Shown: positions 23,308 through 32,266 of the stretch, one piece after another
How positions within the stretch are numbered: position 1 is the first letter of the stretch
Layout: every line of letters starts with the position of its first letter
Assembly: GCA_002396385.1 (NCBI GenBank)
Contig: DGTD01000075.1
Coordinates: 1 to 47,514 of the forward strand
DNA length: 47,514 nt
Source: Bacteroidales bacterium UBA4345
GTDB lineage: Bacteria > Bacteroidota > Bacteroidia > Bacteroidales > Paludibacteraceae
Reading direction: 5' to 3'
The notes under the pieces: model-generated
What the model was told of the DNA's origin: nothing
The model's database searches: none
The model's input: only the letters and a program-made list of their open reading frames with translations
Program-made: the position numbers and the translations under genes

Positions 23308-26300
23308 TTAATAGTTTTCAATTTGGTGAGCATTCTCAGACGTGATTTTCACATCTTTCGATGCTGCCGACTGGCGTTTTGCCTGTTTCCGCTTCTGAAC
23401 TTTGACTCCGGTGAATGCGAACACACTGTACATGACTGGAACGAAGACCAGTGTCAGAATGGCCGATACGGTCAGGCCTCCGATAACGGCTACACCCATC
23501 GGACGCCACATCTCGGCGCCTTCACCTGTACCTGTTGCCATAGGAATCATACCCAGAATAGTTGTGAGGGTGGTCATGACTACCGGACGCAGACGGCTCT
23601 TACCTCCGTGGACAACTGCTTCGAGAATGTCCATTCCGCGTTCACGGTTCAAATTGATGTAGTCGACCAGCACAATACCGTTCTTCACCACAATACCAAT
23701 CAGCATGATGGCTCCGATAGCTGACATAACGTTCAGGGTGTTTCCTGTAATAAGCAGGGCGATGATGACACCCGAGAAGGCAAACAGCAACGTCAGCATG
23801 TTGATGAATGGGTAGGTCAGGCTCTCGAATTCGCCCGCCATTACCACAAACACAAGCACCAATATCAGAAGGGCTAATGCACCCAAACTCTTGAAGGCGT
23901 CTTGTTGGTCTTCGTAGTTTCCCGATATCTTCACCTCAAAGCCCTGTGGAATGTCCATCTTGTCAATGACTTCTTGTGCTTTTGCGGCAACGGTTCCCAT
24001 ATCGGCTCCGTCTGCAGAGTTGACAATCGCGCTGATGGTGTTGATACGCTCGCGGTCTTTTCGGTCGATGGTCGGAGGATCTTGGCTTTCGACTACCTTT
24101 CCTACTTCTTTAACCCTGACGCCCTGCCCCAGTGAATTGTAAATGGTGATGTTCTCGATGTCTTCAATCGAACGGCGGCTTTCAGGCTCGTACATCACTT
24201 TAATGTCGTATTCGTCTCCGTCCTCACGGAAATACGAGGCGGTGGCTCCGTTTATGCGGTAACGCAGCGCTGTTGCCGCTGTTCCGACGTTCAGATAGTG
24301 GAGGGCCAGTTTCTCGCGGTCAAATTCCACTCCGTATTCAGGCTGGTATTCGCTTCGGCTGATACGTGCTTCCGTACATGCGTTGATGCTCTTTTTACCA
24401 GAAAGTATGGTCATATTCATCAACGAGTCTTTGAATGCCTGTGCCAGTCTGTCCGATTCGGCAAAGTCATATCCGTAAATCTCGAAGTCGATTTTAGCTT
24501 CACCACCCATCGACATACCACCACCCAGCGTTACCTGTGTCTTCTTGAACTCAGGGTAGAGCTTCAAGTCCTCACGAATAAGGTTACAGATGGTTTCCAG
24601 GTCGCGGGCTTTGTGTCCTGGCACCTTCTTTTCCACACTGTCTTGTCGCACGTTGATGCTGTACAACGACATGTTAAACGAAAGGAGGTAGTTTCCGTTG
24701 TCTTGGAGCGATGCGAAGGTGTTGTCGGTGCTAGCCTGACCCACGCTGTAGTTCGCAACTCGCAATTCAGGGTATTTCCTCATCCAGTCGTGAACCAGTT
24801 TCTGGCCGTAGCTGTTTGATGTTGCCTTGCTGGTACCGTTTGGCAACTCCAGAACTACTTTTACACGGCCGTTGTCTAGTGTTGGCAGGAACGAAGATCC
24901 CAAATATTTCGAAATGAAGATTGAGAAGATGAAGAAGCCCAAACAGCCCGCTACAATAATCTTCTTATGGGTTACCGCATAGCTTAAAACTATTTCATAA
25001 CCGTTGTCGAGAGCGTCGAGTGCCTTGTTGATTGGCTTGAAAATGATTTGGAATAGCTTGCTTTCTTTCTCGTCACGCTTGTCTTGCAACAAATAGGCGC
25101 AAAGCATAGGGGTAAGGGTCAGTGCGCAGATGATAGACACAATCATGATGATGCTGACCATCCAACCCAACTCGCGGAACAATACACCCATCTGTCCGGT
25201 TACCATAGTCAGCGGCATAAACACGGCCAGCAGGGTCAGTGTTGAGGCTACAACGGAAAGGGCCACCTCGTTGGTACCGTGAATGGCTGCCTGCTTCGGC
25301 TGCGCCCCTCGTTCTATATGCTTCATCACATTCTCCAACACCACTATGGCATCGTCGACCACCATACCAATGGCAATTGAAAGCGCCGACATGGAAATGA
25401 TGTTTAGTGACGAGCCCACTGCAAACAGGTAGATGAACGAACCTACCAGCGAGAGCGGTATGGTCAGCAGAATGATGACGGCTGCGCGCCACTTGCCCAA
25501 GAAGATGATTACGACCAACGACACGAATATCAGTGCGTCGCGGATGGTGTCGTACAAACTCTGGATGGTGTTCTTGATGTTGTCTGATGTGTTGACAATT
25601 ACACCCAGTTTGACGTCGCTTGGCAGGTTCTTTTGCAGACGGGGCATCATTGACTCCACTTTGTCGGATATTTGCACGGAGTTGGCGCCACTTTGTTTCT
25701 GGACGATGACCATACCTCCTTCTTTTCCGTTGTTGTAGGCACTTTGTGTGCGCTCTTCTACCGAGTCGTCAATGCGGGCTACATCGCGCAGACGGACAAT
25801 TGCTCCGTTCTTCGCACTGATGACCAGGTTCTCCATCTCTTTCGGATCGTTGTATTCTCCCTCAACACGAAGGTTGAAGGTCTTTGTTCCCAAATCGAAC
25901 AAACCGCCTGAAATATTGCGGTTCTCGGCTCCGATAAGGGCGCTGATGGTTTCGAGGCTGATTCCGTAACCCTCGATCTTCTGTGGGTCTACATATACGT
26001 GTACTTCACGTTTTGGCGCACCTACTATGCTCACTGTACCTACACCATCGACACGGGCAAGTGGGTTTGCCACGCTTTCGTCTAGTATCTTGTACAGGGC
26101 CGGCATGCTCTGTGTTGCCTGCACGCTCATCATCATAATTGGAATCATGTCGGTGGTGAACTTGAACAGGAACGGCGTGTTACACTCGTCGGGCAGGGCC
26201 GACGTCACCATGTCCAATTTGTCTCGGACGTTGTTGGTCAGCACGTCGATGTCGTAGCCGTATTCAAACTCAATATAGATTACACTGATGTTTTCACGCG

Positions 26301-26550
26301 ATTTTGAAGTCAGGTGCTTCAAGTGCTCTACCGAGTTCAGCGTGTTCTCGAGCGGACGGGTTACGTTCTGCTCTATATCGTCGGCGCTGGCACCTCCATA
26401 GGTGGTAATCACCATAATGGTGTTGGTGTCGATGTCGGGATACAGGTCGATTGGTAGTTTTAAAAATGAAGCGATACCCAATATGGCCACTGTAATGAAA
26501 CAGAGCGATACCAGGATAGGTCGTTTCACGGAACTCTCGTATATACTCAT
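23308..26550 (-). CDS. RND efflux permease (AcrB/HAE1 type)
   Basis: 1080 aa, full length. It has MSIYESSVKRPILVSLCFIT at the start, the twelve-helix RND architecture with two large periplasmic loops, FLKLPIDLYPDIDTNTIMV, GASADDIEQNVTRPLE, and the TM4 proton-relay motif IGMVVDDAIVVLENV. The later ...GIVVKNGIVLVDYIN and TTILGMIPMA segments match HAE1-family drug pumps. It sits in the inner membrane and exports hydrophobic compounds using the proton gradient, in complex with the adaptor and TolC proteins encoded upstream. It is followed by the P-II-like gene. Confidence 0.95.
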   Translation of the reverse strand: MSIYESSVKRPILVSLCFITVAILGIASFLKLPIDLYPDIDTNTIMVITTYGGASADDIEQNVTRPLENTLNSVEHLKHLTSKSRENISVIYIEFEYGYDIDVLTNNVRDKLDMVTSALPDECNTPFLFKFTTDMIPIMMMSVQATQSMPALYKILDESVANPLARVDGVGTVSIVGAPKREVHVYVDPQKIEGYGISLETISALIGAENRNISGGLFDLGTKTFNLRVEGEYNDPKEMENLVISAKNGAIVRLRDVARIDDSVEERTQSAYNNGKEGGMVIVQKQSGANSVQISDKVESMMPRLQKNLPSDVKLGVIVNTSDNIKNTIQSLYDTIRDALIFVSLVVIIFLGKWRAAVIILLTIPLSLVGSFIYLFAVGSSLNIISMSALSIAIGMVVDDAIVVLENVMKHIERGAQPKQAAIHGTNEVALSVVASTLTLLAVFMPLTMVTGQMGVLFRELGWMVSIIMIVSIICALTLTPMLCAYLLQDKRDEKESKLFQIIFKPINKALDALDNGYEIVLSYAVTHKKIIVAGCLGFFIFSIFISKYLGSSFLPTLDNGRVKVVLELPNGTSKATSNSYGQKLVHDWMRKYPELRVANYSVGQASTDNTFASLQDNGNYLLSFNMSLYSINVRQDSVEKKVPGHKARDLETICNLIREDLKLYPEFKKTQVTLGGGMSMGGEAKIDFEIYGYDFAESDRLAQAFKDSLMNMTILSGKKSINACTEARISRSEYQPEYGVEFDREKLALHYLNVGTAATALRYRINGATASYFREDGDEYDIKVMYEPESRRSIEDIENITIYNSLGQGVRVKEVGKVVESQDPPTIDRKDRERINTISAIVNSADGADMGTVAAKAQEVIDKMDIPQGFEVKISGNYEDQQDAFKSLGALALLILVLVFVVMAGEFESLTYPFINMLTLLFAFSGVIIALLITGNTLNVMSAIGAIMLIGIVVKNGIVLVDYINLNRERGMDILEAVVHGGKSRLRPVVMTTLTTILGMIPMATGTGEGAEMWRPMGVAVIGGLTVSAILTLVFVPVMYSVFAFTGVKVQKRKQAKRQSAASKDVKITSENAHQIENY

Positions 26551-26583
26551 ATCTTTTTCCTTTTATCGTTTATTGGACTTGAC

Positions 26584-27648
26584 TTACTTCAATTGCTTTG
26601 CTACAACGTCGACTTCAAGTCCGTCGGTCAACTTCGCCATACCGCCTACTACAACCATAGCTCCGTCTTCCACACCGCTCTTTATCTCTATCTTGTCGCC
26701 GATGACGCGGCCTGTCTCTACCTTGCTGTACGAAACTTTGCCGTTTTTGTAGGTATAGACATAGTGGTCGCCGCTGCCAAGCTGTTTCTGTATGGCTACG
26801 TCTGGCACCAACACGTGTTTTGCTGTACCCAGATTGAAGGTGGTGCGGGCAAACATACCTGGACGAACCTTGTTGGCTGGGTTGCTGATGTTGATTTCAA
26901 CAGGGAAGGTGCGGGTGGTGGCATCCATAGTAGGGTAGATGATGGAGATGCTGCCCTTGAAGTGTTCGCCTGGAAGGGCGTCTACGGTTACGTCTACGTT
27001 CTGGCCCTTCTTGATCTTTGTGAAATTGTCTTCGCTAACGTTCACTAGAATCTTTACAGGCTGCATCTGGTTGATGGTGACGATTTCGGCACCTCCCTTA
27101 TACATGTCGCCGCTGTCGTAGTTGCGGGCAGTGATGACGCCGCTAATAGGTGCGGTTAGGTTCACGTTCTCGAGCAGATTGTTGTAATTCTCCTTCAATA
27201 CGTCTAACTGCATCTTCAACTGGTCAACCTGTTGCTGGCTGGCACCTCCGGCTTCCTGCAGGGCTTTAACGCGCTTGTAGTCCACCTCAGCCTGTATCAT
27301 CTGGGTCTTGATGTTGATAAGGCTGGTTTCGTCCATCTTAACCAGCAATTGGCCTTTTTTTACGTAGTCGCCAACTTCGCAGTAGATTTTGATGATGCGG
27401 CCAGGGTTCTGCGACACAATGTCGTTTTTGGCAAATGCCTTTACGGTAGAGGTCAGCTCTTCCAATTGTGCCACTTTTTCCGCGTGTACGGTGTCGATGC
27501 TTACTTTTATTTTTTCTGTTTCTTCGGTTTTCACCTGTTTGGTGGTTTCTTCGGCTTTGTTGCCGCTGTCGTTTTTAACTCCACATGAGTTTGCCACAAC
27601 TAACATTGAGGCAAATGCTGTTATGTTCAGCAGTTTTTTCGTGTTCAT
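26584..27648 (-). CDS. RND periplasmic adaptor (membrane fusion protein)
   Basis: 354 aa lipoprotein (ANSC, Cys22). Features: biotinyl-lipoyl halves VSQNPGRIIKIYCEVGDYVKKGQ and LTAPISGVITARNYDSGDM, a helical hairpin between them (IKTQMIQAEVDYKRVKALQ to LKENYNNLLENV), then beta-barrel and membrane-proximal parts (VRPGMFARTTFNLG). It connects the inner-membrane RND pump to the TolC channel. It lies between the tolC-like gene (25 bp) and the RND gene (33 bp). Confidence 0.94.
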   Translation of the reverse strand: MNTKKLLNITAFASMLVVANSCGVKNDSGNKAEETTKQVKTEETEKIKVSIDTVHAEKVAQLEELTSTVKAFAKNDIVSQNPGRIIKIYCEVGDYVKKGQLLVKMDETSLINIKTQMIQAEVDYKRVKALQEAGGASQQQVDQLKMQLDVLKENYNNLLENVNLTAPISGVITARNYDSGDMYKGGAEIVTINQMQPVKILVNVSEDNFTKIKKGQNVDVTVDALPGEHFKGSISIIYPTMDATTRTFPVEINISNPANKVRPGMFARTTFNLGTAKHVLVPDVAIQKQLGSGDHYVYTYKNGKVSYSKVETGRVIGDKIEIKSGVEDGAMVVVGGMAKLTDGLEVDVVAKQLK

Positions 27649-27673
27649 ATTGTTTGAGTTTCTTTTTGTTTGC

Positions 27674-29026
27674 TTATTGGATATATTGGTTGTATGCGTT
27701 ACCCAAAACCTCGTCTACGTTGTTCTTTGCCACAATATAGTCGTAAATGGCCTGCAGGTAGTTGAGTTGGGCGTTGGTTAGTGCGTTTTGCGATGTGGTC
27801 AGTTCCAATGTTGTGCCAGAACCCACCTCGTAGCGCTTCTTTGCTATGACCAGTCCTTTCCAAGCCGATTCTGCGGCCGCTTTGGTAGTGTTGATGGTTT
27901 CGATGGCCACACGCAGGTTGTTCAAACTGTTTTGCAAACCGAGTTTCAGTTTCCGTTTGGTGTCTTCCTTGGTAAACTGCATCTCTTTGTATTGCAACTC
28001 TGCCTGTTTCTGCTTGTAGTAGCGGCTGCCACCCTGGAAGAGCGGGAAGTTCAGCGACAGGCCGACCGTACTGTATGGGTTCCAGTCGTTGCCGGTTAGT
28101 TTGTCGCCCATCGAAATCCAGTTGTACATGGCGCTCAGCGACAGGGTTGGGTACCATTGGGCCTTGGTTACTTCCAACTGTTTTTCAAGCAGGCGTTCGG
28201 TAACGTCTAATTGGCGCATCGTCGGGTTGTCGCTCAGGGTGGTGTCGAGGTCGCTAAGCTTAATCTCGTCAAACATGGTCCGCTCGTAGTCGGCCAGTGT
28301 ACCGTCTATGGTTATAGGATATTCGTCGGGCAACCCCATCTGTATTTTCAAATTCAGGGTGGCCAGCTCAATGCCGCGCTTTGTGGCAATCATGCTGGGT
28401 TCTATGCTCTTCACCTGAACGTCGGCCTGGATGGTGTCGTACTCACTGCACAAGCCGTTGTTGAAGCGTACGCGTGTTATGCGCAGGTTCTCTTTGGCAG
28501 TGTTCCAACTGCTCTGCAGCACCTTGTAGCTGTCTTTGGCGTTCAACAGTTGGTAGTAGGCCTCGGTAATGGTGCTGACCATATTGATTTTTGTCTGCCG
28601 TGCTGTTTCCCGCTTGGCATTGATGCTCTCTTCTGTCAGTTTGATAGACTTCCAAAGAGGAACGTTGATGAGGGGAAGGCCTGCGTTGAAGCCAACCGAG
28701 GTGGTAAATGCGCTACCTACCTCGAAACTACGGCCGGCCATACTCATTGTTTGCTTTTTAATCGCATACTGCAAACTACCGGTAAAACTAAGTTGTGGGT
28801 AAAGGTTTCCTAATGTCTCCTTTTTCGCATAATTGGTGCGGAGCACTTCCATACTGTCAACAACAACTGTCGGATTCTGGTCCAAGGCTATCCTTATGGC
28901 CTGGTCCAGGGTGAGGTGGATGGTGTCGCTCTGGGTGGCGATTTGCTCCTGTGCCTCTGTGGTTCCGAAACTTAGCAAACTAATCAGGGCGATTACGCCT
29001 TGCTTTGCAATTCTAATTTCTTTCAT
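27674..29026 (-). CDS. TolC-family outer-membrane efflux channel
   Basis: 450 aa with signal peptide (GVIALISLLSFGTTEAQ). Two OEP repeats with long helical hairpins: LDQAIRIALDQNPTVVVDSM, AYYQLLNAKDSYKVLQSSWNT, then SLNFPLFQGGSRYYKQKQAEL and EVGSGTTLELTTSQNALTNA. It forms the trimeric outer-membrane exit duct of the tripartite pump. It is the second gene of the operon after the TetR regulator (27 bp gap). Confidence 0.94.
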   Translation of the reverse strand: MKEIRIAKQGVIALISLLSFGTTEAQEQIATQSDTIHLTLDQAIRIALDQNPTVVVDSMEVLRTNYAKKETLGNLYPQLSFTGSLQYAIKKQTMSMAGRSFEVGSAFTTSVGFNAGLPLINVPLWKSIKLTEESINAKRETARQTKINMVSTITEAYYQLLNAKDSYKVLQSSWNTAKENLRITRVRFNNGLCSEYDTIQADVQVKSIEPSMIATKRGIELATLNLKIQMGLPDEYPITIDGTLADYERTMFDEIKLSDLDTTLSDNPTMRQLDVTERLLEKQLEVTKAQWYPTLSLSAMYNWISMGDKLTGNDWNPYSTVGLSLNFPLFQGGSRYYKQKQAELQYKEMQFTKEDTKRKLKLGLQNSLNNLRVAIETINTTKAAAESAWKGLVIAKKRYEVGSGTTLELTTSQNALTNAQLNYLQAIYDYIVAKNNVDEVLGNAYNQYIQ

Positions 29027-29053
29027 ATCGATTGTAATAACTTTTTTCTGTTT

Positions 29054-29668
29054 TTATATTGCAGGATTTGTTTTCTCGTATTCCTCTATAACCTGTAAAC
29101 CTTTTTCCGTTGCAATGCCGCGGTAGAATATCTTTATAAATGTGTTTATTATTTTGTGAATCTGCACGTCTGGGTTTTCTTTGATCGCTTTTTCTGCCAT
29201 CTGCCTTATCCCGTCAGAAATGCTTGTGCTTAGCAGGTTGACCGCAATGTCTTTCCTGATGAGGCCTTCTTCTTGGCCTTTTGTCAGCCTTATTTCGTTT
29301 TTAACCTGTCTTTCCAACTCTTTTTGGCGGCAGTAGTCGTTGGGTAGGTCAAAGTTCTTAATGTCCTTCCAAAAATTAGGACTAACTTTTTTAACCAGAC
29401 GCTGTATTTCTTGTGTTGTAGCCATCATCTCTATCATTGTGTTGCTGCAATTACTACTAATCTGGGCCAACTTGGTGTCTGTGACCTCGTCCATATATTT
29501 GAGGCATTCGAAAATGAGTGTGTTTTTGTCTTTGAACTTTTCGTAGATGGTACGTTTCGACATACTAAGCGATATGGCTATGTCGTCCATTGTTATGCTC
29601 TTTATACCGTTCTGGGTAAACATCTTAAGGGCACCTTCAAGTATTTTTCTGCTTACTTCGTCACTCAT
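29054..29668 (-). CDS. TetR/AcrR-family regulator of the efflux operon
   Basis: 204 aa. The N-terminal HTH is standard TetR: SRKILEGALKMFTQNGIKSI, TMDDIAISLSMSKRTIYEKF, KDKNTLIFECL. The C-terminal ligand-binding half is divergent, as usual. It is the first gene of the operon with tolC-MFP-RND-PII, so it probably represses its own transcript until an effector binds. The -7 box TATCTTTG lies at 29731-29738. Confidence 0.93.
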   Translation of the reverse strand: MSDEVSRKILEGALKMFTQNGIKSITMDDIAISLSMSKRTIYEKFKDKNTLIFECLKYMDEVTDTKLAQISSNCSNTMIEMMATTQEIQRLVKKVSPNFWKDIKNFDLPNDYCRQKELERQVKNEIRLTKGQEEGLIRKDIAVNLLSTSISDGIRQMAEKAIKENPDVQIHKIINTFIKIFYRGIATEKGLQVIEEYEKTNPAI

Positions 29669-29730
29669 TTTGTTACCTTATTTACTGTTTTTGTCTGCTA
29701 CCGGTATGCATAAGTTTCCTGTAGCATGTG

Positions 29731-29738
29731 CAAAGATA
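29731..29738 (-). promoter_or_regulatory. -7 box of the efflux operon
   Basis: TATCTTTG on the minus strand, 62 bases upstream of the TetR start codon. No TTTG -33 is clear. The surrounding AT-rich sequence could hold the TetR operator, but I see no strong palindrome. Confidence 0.6.
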
Positions 29739-29862
29739 GGTATAAAACTTGATAAACGAAAAAAGTTTTCTTGGTTTTTACTCGACAAATTTGTTTTTTC
29801 TTGTGGATTCGGCTGAGTCAAGGGACTGTTTTGTTGAAAGCGGATAATTTTTTTAAAAAACT

Positions 29863-29894
29863 AAGGTGTGTTGACCGCTTTTTCAACACACCTT
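29863..29894 (-). terminator. Terminator of the seven-gene Tat/Fe-S operon
   Basis: AAGGTGTGTTGA pairs perfectly with TCAACACACCTT. On the minus strand AG and a run of six T follow. It lies 24 bases past the TonB receptor stop codon. Confidence 0.85.
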
Positions 29895-29918
29895 TGAATA
29901 TGTTCGTGTCTTGCCGAT

Positions 29919-31838
29919 TTAGAAGTGGATGCTGGCCCCTGCCATAAAGTTGGCTCCCGGCATAGGGTAGCCTGCGTTAATCTCATAATTCTGGTCGAAC
30001 AGGTTCTCGCCTTTTATCCAGATTCCGAGCCAGTCGAGCGGACTGAATTGCAGTTGGGCGTTTGCCAACACGAAGTCTTCTTGCTGTGGTTTCTCGCCAA
30101 CTTGTGTGTAGAGTCCGCCTATGTATTGCAGGCCTGCGCTTGCCAGCCATTTCTTCTTGTTGAAGCGGCCGCCCACATACAGTTTCTGTTCCGGTGCTGC
30201 CACCACCGGATTTTTCATGTCGAGGTAACTGTAGTTGGCGTTTATGCTCCACGAACTGCAGATGTTGTAGCTGGCTTCCAACTCTATTCCTTTATTCTCA
30301 ATCTCACCGGTGTTAACGTTCAGCGGTTTGCCGTCTGTCATCTGGGTGGTAATCATATTGTCGCCGTCTATGTAGTAGACATTGATGCCGTAGTGAAGCT
30401 TGTTGTCGATGAGGTCTTGGGCAAGGGCAAATTCGTAGCTCCACAGGCGTTCCGCCTCAAGTTCGGCATTGGCTGGTTTGAACATATAGAGTTCTTTGAT
30501 GGTCGGGTTGCGGAAGCCCTTGCTGGCTGTGGCCTTGATGGTGGTCTGTTGAATCCGCCTTCCTCCTATTCGGCTGGTCAACCCAACTTGCGGTACCCAT
30601 TCGTCGCCCACCAGCCAATGGTGGTTGTAGCGGATTCCGCCATTTATATCCAAATACTTGAACAAGTATTGCTCGATGTTGACATAGCCCGCTATCTCAT
30701 CTTCTTTTTTTGACGCAAGCGCGCTTGTGGTCCCTATTTCCTCACCTGCAACATACTCGTTCCATGCTGTACCGCCAAAGTGGAAGTAGTCGAAACCGAG
30801 GGTTGCAGTTGTTTTACCCTGAAACTTCCTTATACTTTGGTTGGCTGACACGCCACCCATATAGTCGCGCGAGTGGTAGCGGTAGTCTTTTGGCGTTCCT
30901 TTCCCAATGGCGTAACCGTCGTTAATCACGTGTTTCCCCCAGTTGTAGAAAGCGCTGATGCTGCCTTTCGTGTTCCCGTAGCTGTTGCGTATCCATGCCG
31001 ACGTTGTTCCACGGGTGATGTCTTGTTCCGCATCTTCCAACAGTGCGTCAACTGCGCCTGGTGTTTCGGCGTTGAACTTGTTGATGTTCAGGTCGGCTCC
31101 CACCTGCCAGTTGTTGCAGATCTGGTAACCCAGTTGGCCATAACCGGCATACTGTTTGAAGCCCATATTGTCGCGGTGACCGTCGGTGCGGTTGTAAGCA
31201 CCGCTAATGGAGCTGCTGAGTTTGCCCTGTTTGTTGCTGACCGACAGCTGGCTCTGCAGGGTGTTGTCGTTGCCGTAGCCGATGTTGGCGAGGGTGTGCG
31301 CACCGTCTTCTTTCTCTTTGTTGGTTACGAGGTTGATTACGCCTCCCATTGCGTTCGAACCATATAGAACCGAGGCCGGTCCGCGAAGCACCTGTATGCT
31401 TTCTATGTTCAGCCCTTGGTAGGTGTCGGCCAGCGGGTGTCCCATCAGACCCATAAATTGGGGGTGACCGTCAACCAGTACCATTATCTGTCCGGTTCCG
31501 CTACCTAAGCCACGCATGTTCATTCCACCTGCTGAACCTGTCGACAGTCCGTAACCCATTGAACCGCGTTGGGTGACAAACAAACCCGGGGTTTGTTCTG
31601 CAACAGCGGGAAGTACCGAGGGTATGTGTCGCTCTTGTAACTGTTGCTCGCTGATGGTCGTTATGGTGTTGGGTAGGAATTCTGGTCGTACGCCAATGAC
31701 GTCTACTTTTGGCAGATAGTCGAAATATGGGTCTATAATTGGTCCTGCTAATGCCGAATCTACAGTTGCTGTTTGGGCGTGAACATTTAGCACTGTTAGA
31801 CAAGACAAGGAGAATAACGGAATAAGTTTCTGCTTCAT
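29919..31838 (-). CDS. TonB-dependent outer-membrane receptor
   Basis: 639 aa. Signal peptide (MKQKLIPLFSLSCLTVLNVHA), plug domain with VLPAVAEQTPGLFVTQRG, RGLGSGTGQIMVLVDGHPQF and IQVLRGPASVLYGSNAMGGV, then a 22-strand-type barrel ending in ASIHF with the usual terminal Phe. There is no SusD partner or carboxypeptidase-like N-terminal domain, so it is of the small-molecule (metal chelate/cobalamin/haem) type rather than a glycan receptor. It is the last gene of the operon that starts at 36785 and overlaps DUF1893 by 4 bp. Its ligand is probably related to the ECF S component in the same operon; identity unknown. Confidence 0.92.
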   Translation of the reverse strand: MKQKLIPLFSLSCLTVLNVHAQTATVDSALAGPIIDPYFDYLPKVDVIGVRPEFLPNTITTISEQQLQERHIPSVLPAVAEQTPGLFVTQRGSMGYGLSTGSAGGMNMRGLGSGTGQIMVLVDGHPQFMGLMGHPLADTYQGLNIESIQVLRGPASVLYGSNAMGGVINLVTNKEKEDGAHTLANIGYGNDNTLQSQLSVSNKQGKLSSSISGAYNRTDGHRDNMGFKQYAGYGQLGYQICNNWQVGADLNINKFNAETPGAVDALLEDAEQDITRGTTSAWIRNSYGNTKGSISAFYNWGKHVINDGYAIGKGTPKDYRYHSRDYMGGVSANQSIRKFQGKTTATLGFDYFHFGGTAWNEYVAGEEIGTTSALASKKEDEIAGYVNIEQYLFKYLDINGGIRYNHHWLVGDEWVPQVGLTSRIGGRRIQQTTIKATASKGFRNPTIKELYMFKPANAELEAERLWSYEFALAQDLIDNKLHYGINVYYIDGDNMITTQMTDGKPLNVNTGEIENKGIELEASYNICSSWSINANYSYLDMKNPVVAAPEQKLYVGGRFNKKKWLASAGLQYIGGLYTQVGEKPQQEDFVLANAQLQFSPLDWLGIWIKGENLFDQNYEINAGYPMPGANFMAGASIHF

Positions 31839-32266
31839 GAATTTTTTATTTTCATATTTTCAATAAAGTTGGCAATTAGCGGCACGCATTGTCCTGCAGT
31901 TGGCATGTCTTTGCAGAGTGTTTCCACAGGGCACCAACCGGTCTTGTCGCGGTTTTCAATGTGGTCGACTTTCTCGTCGAAACTATATCGAATGCCAGAA
32001 AGTTCGAGTAGCTTGATGGCAGGTTCGCTGATTATGTGGGTGTGTAGTTCTGCTATGCCGCCCACTATCATGAGGGCTGCGGCTCCTTTTCCCACCACTT
32101 TGTCGGCAACCATTGCGCCTTTCAGCACTTGGGGTTCTGTGGTCAGTAGGGTATAAAGGTCACGGACACCTTTGTTGTCGTAAGTGTGCAGTTGCTCGTC
32201 TTGGTCGTAAATGGCCAGTGTGTGATTGCCTTGGCTAAGCGTCTGCTTCAGTTCTTCTAAGGTCAT
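31835..32266 (-). CDS. DUF1893 protein
   Basis: 143 aa. The DUF1893 core runs from LKQTLSQGNHTLAIYDQD through GAMVADKVVGKGAAALMIVGGIAELHTHIISEPAIKLL. This family (TM1506-like) has a cytidine-deaminase-like fold, the same superfamily as FdhD, but no proven activity. A C-terminal extension has CPVETLCKDMPTAGQCVPLI with three Cys. It is translationally coupled by 4-bp overlaps to both the aldo/keto reductase gene and the TonB receptor gene, so its task must belong to this pathway. A role in cofactor or Fe-S handling is inference. Confidence 0.88.
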   Translation of the reverse strand: MTLEELKQTLSQGNHTLAIYDQDEQLHTYDNKGVRDLYTLLTTEPQVLKGAMVADKVVGKGAAALMIVGGIAELHTHIISEPAIKLLELSGIRYSFDEKVDHIENRDKTGWCPVETLCKDMPTAGQCVPLIANFIENMKIKNS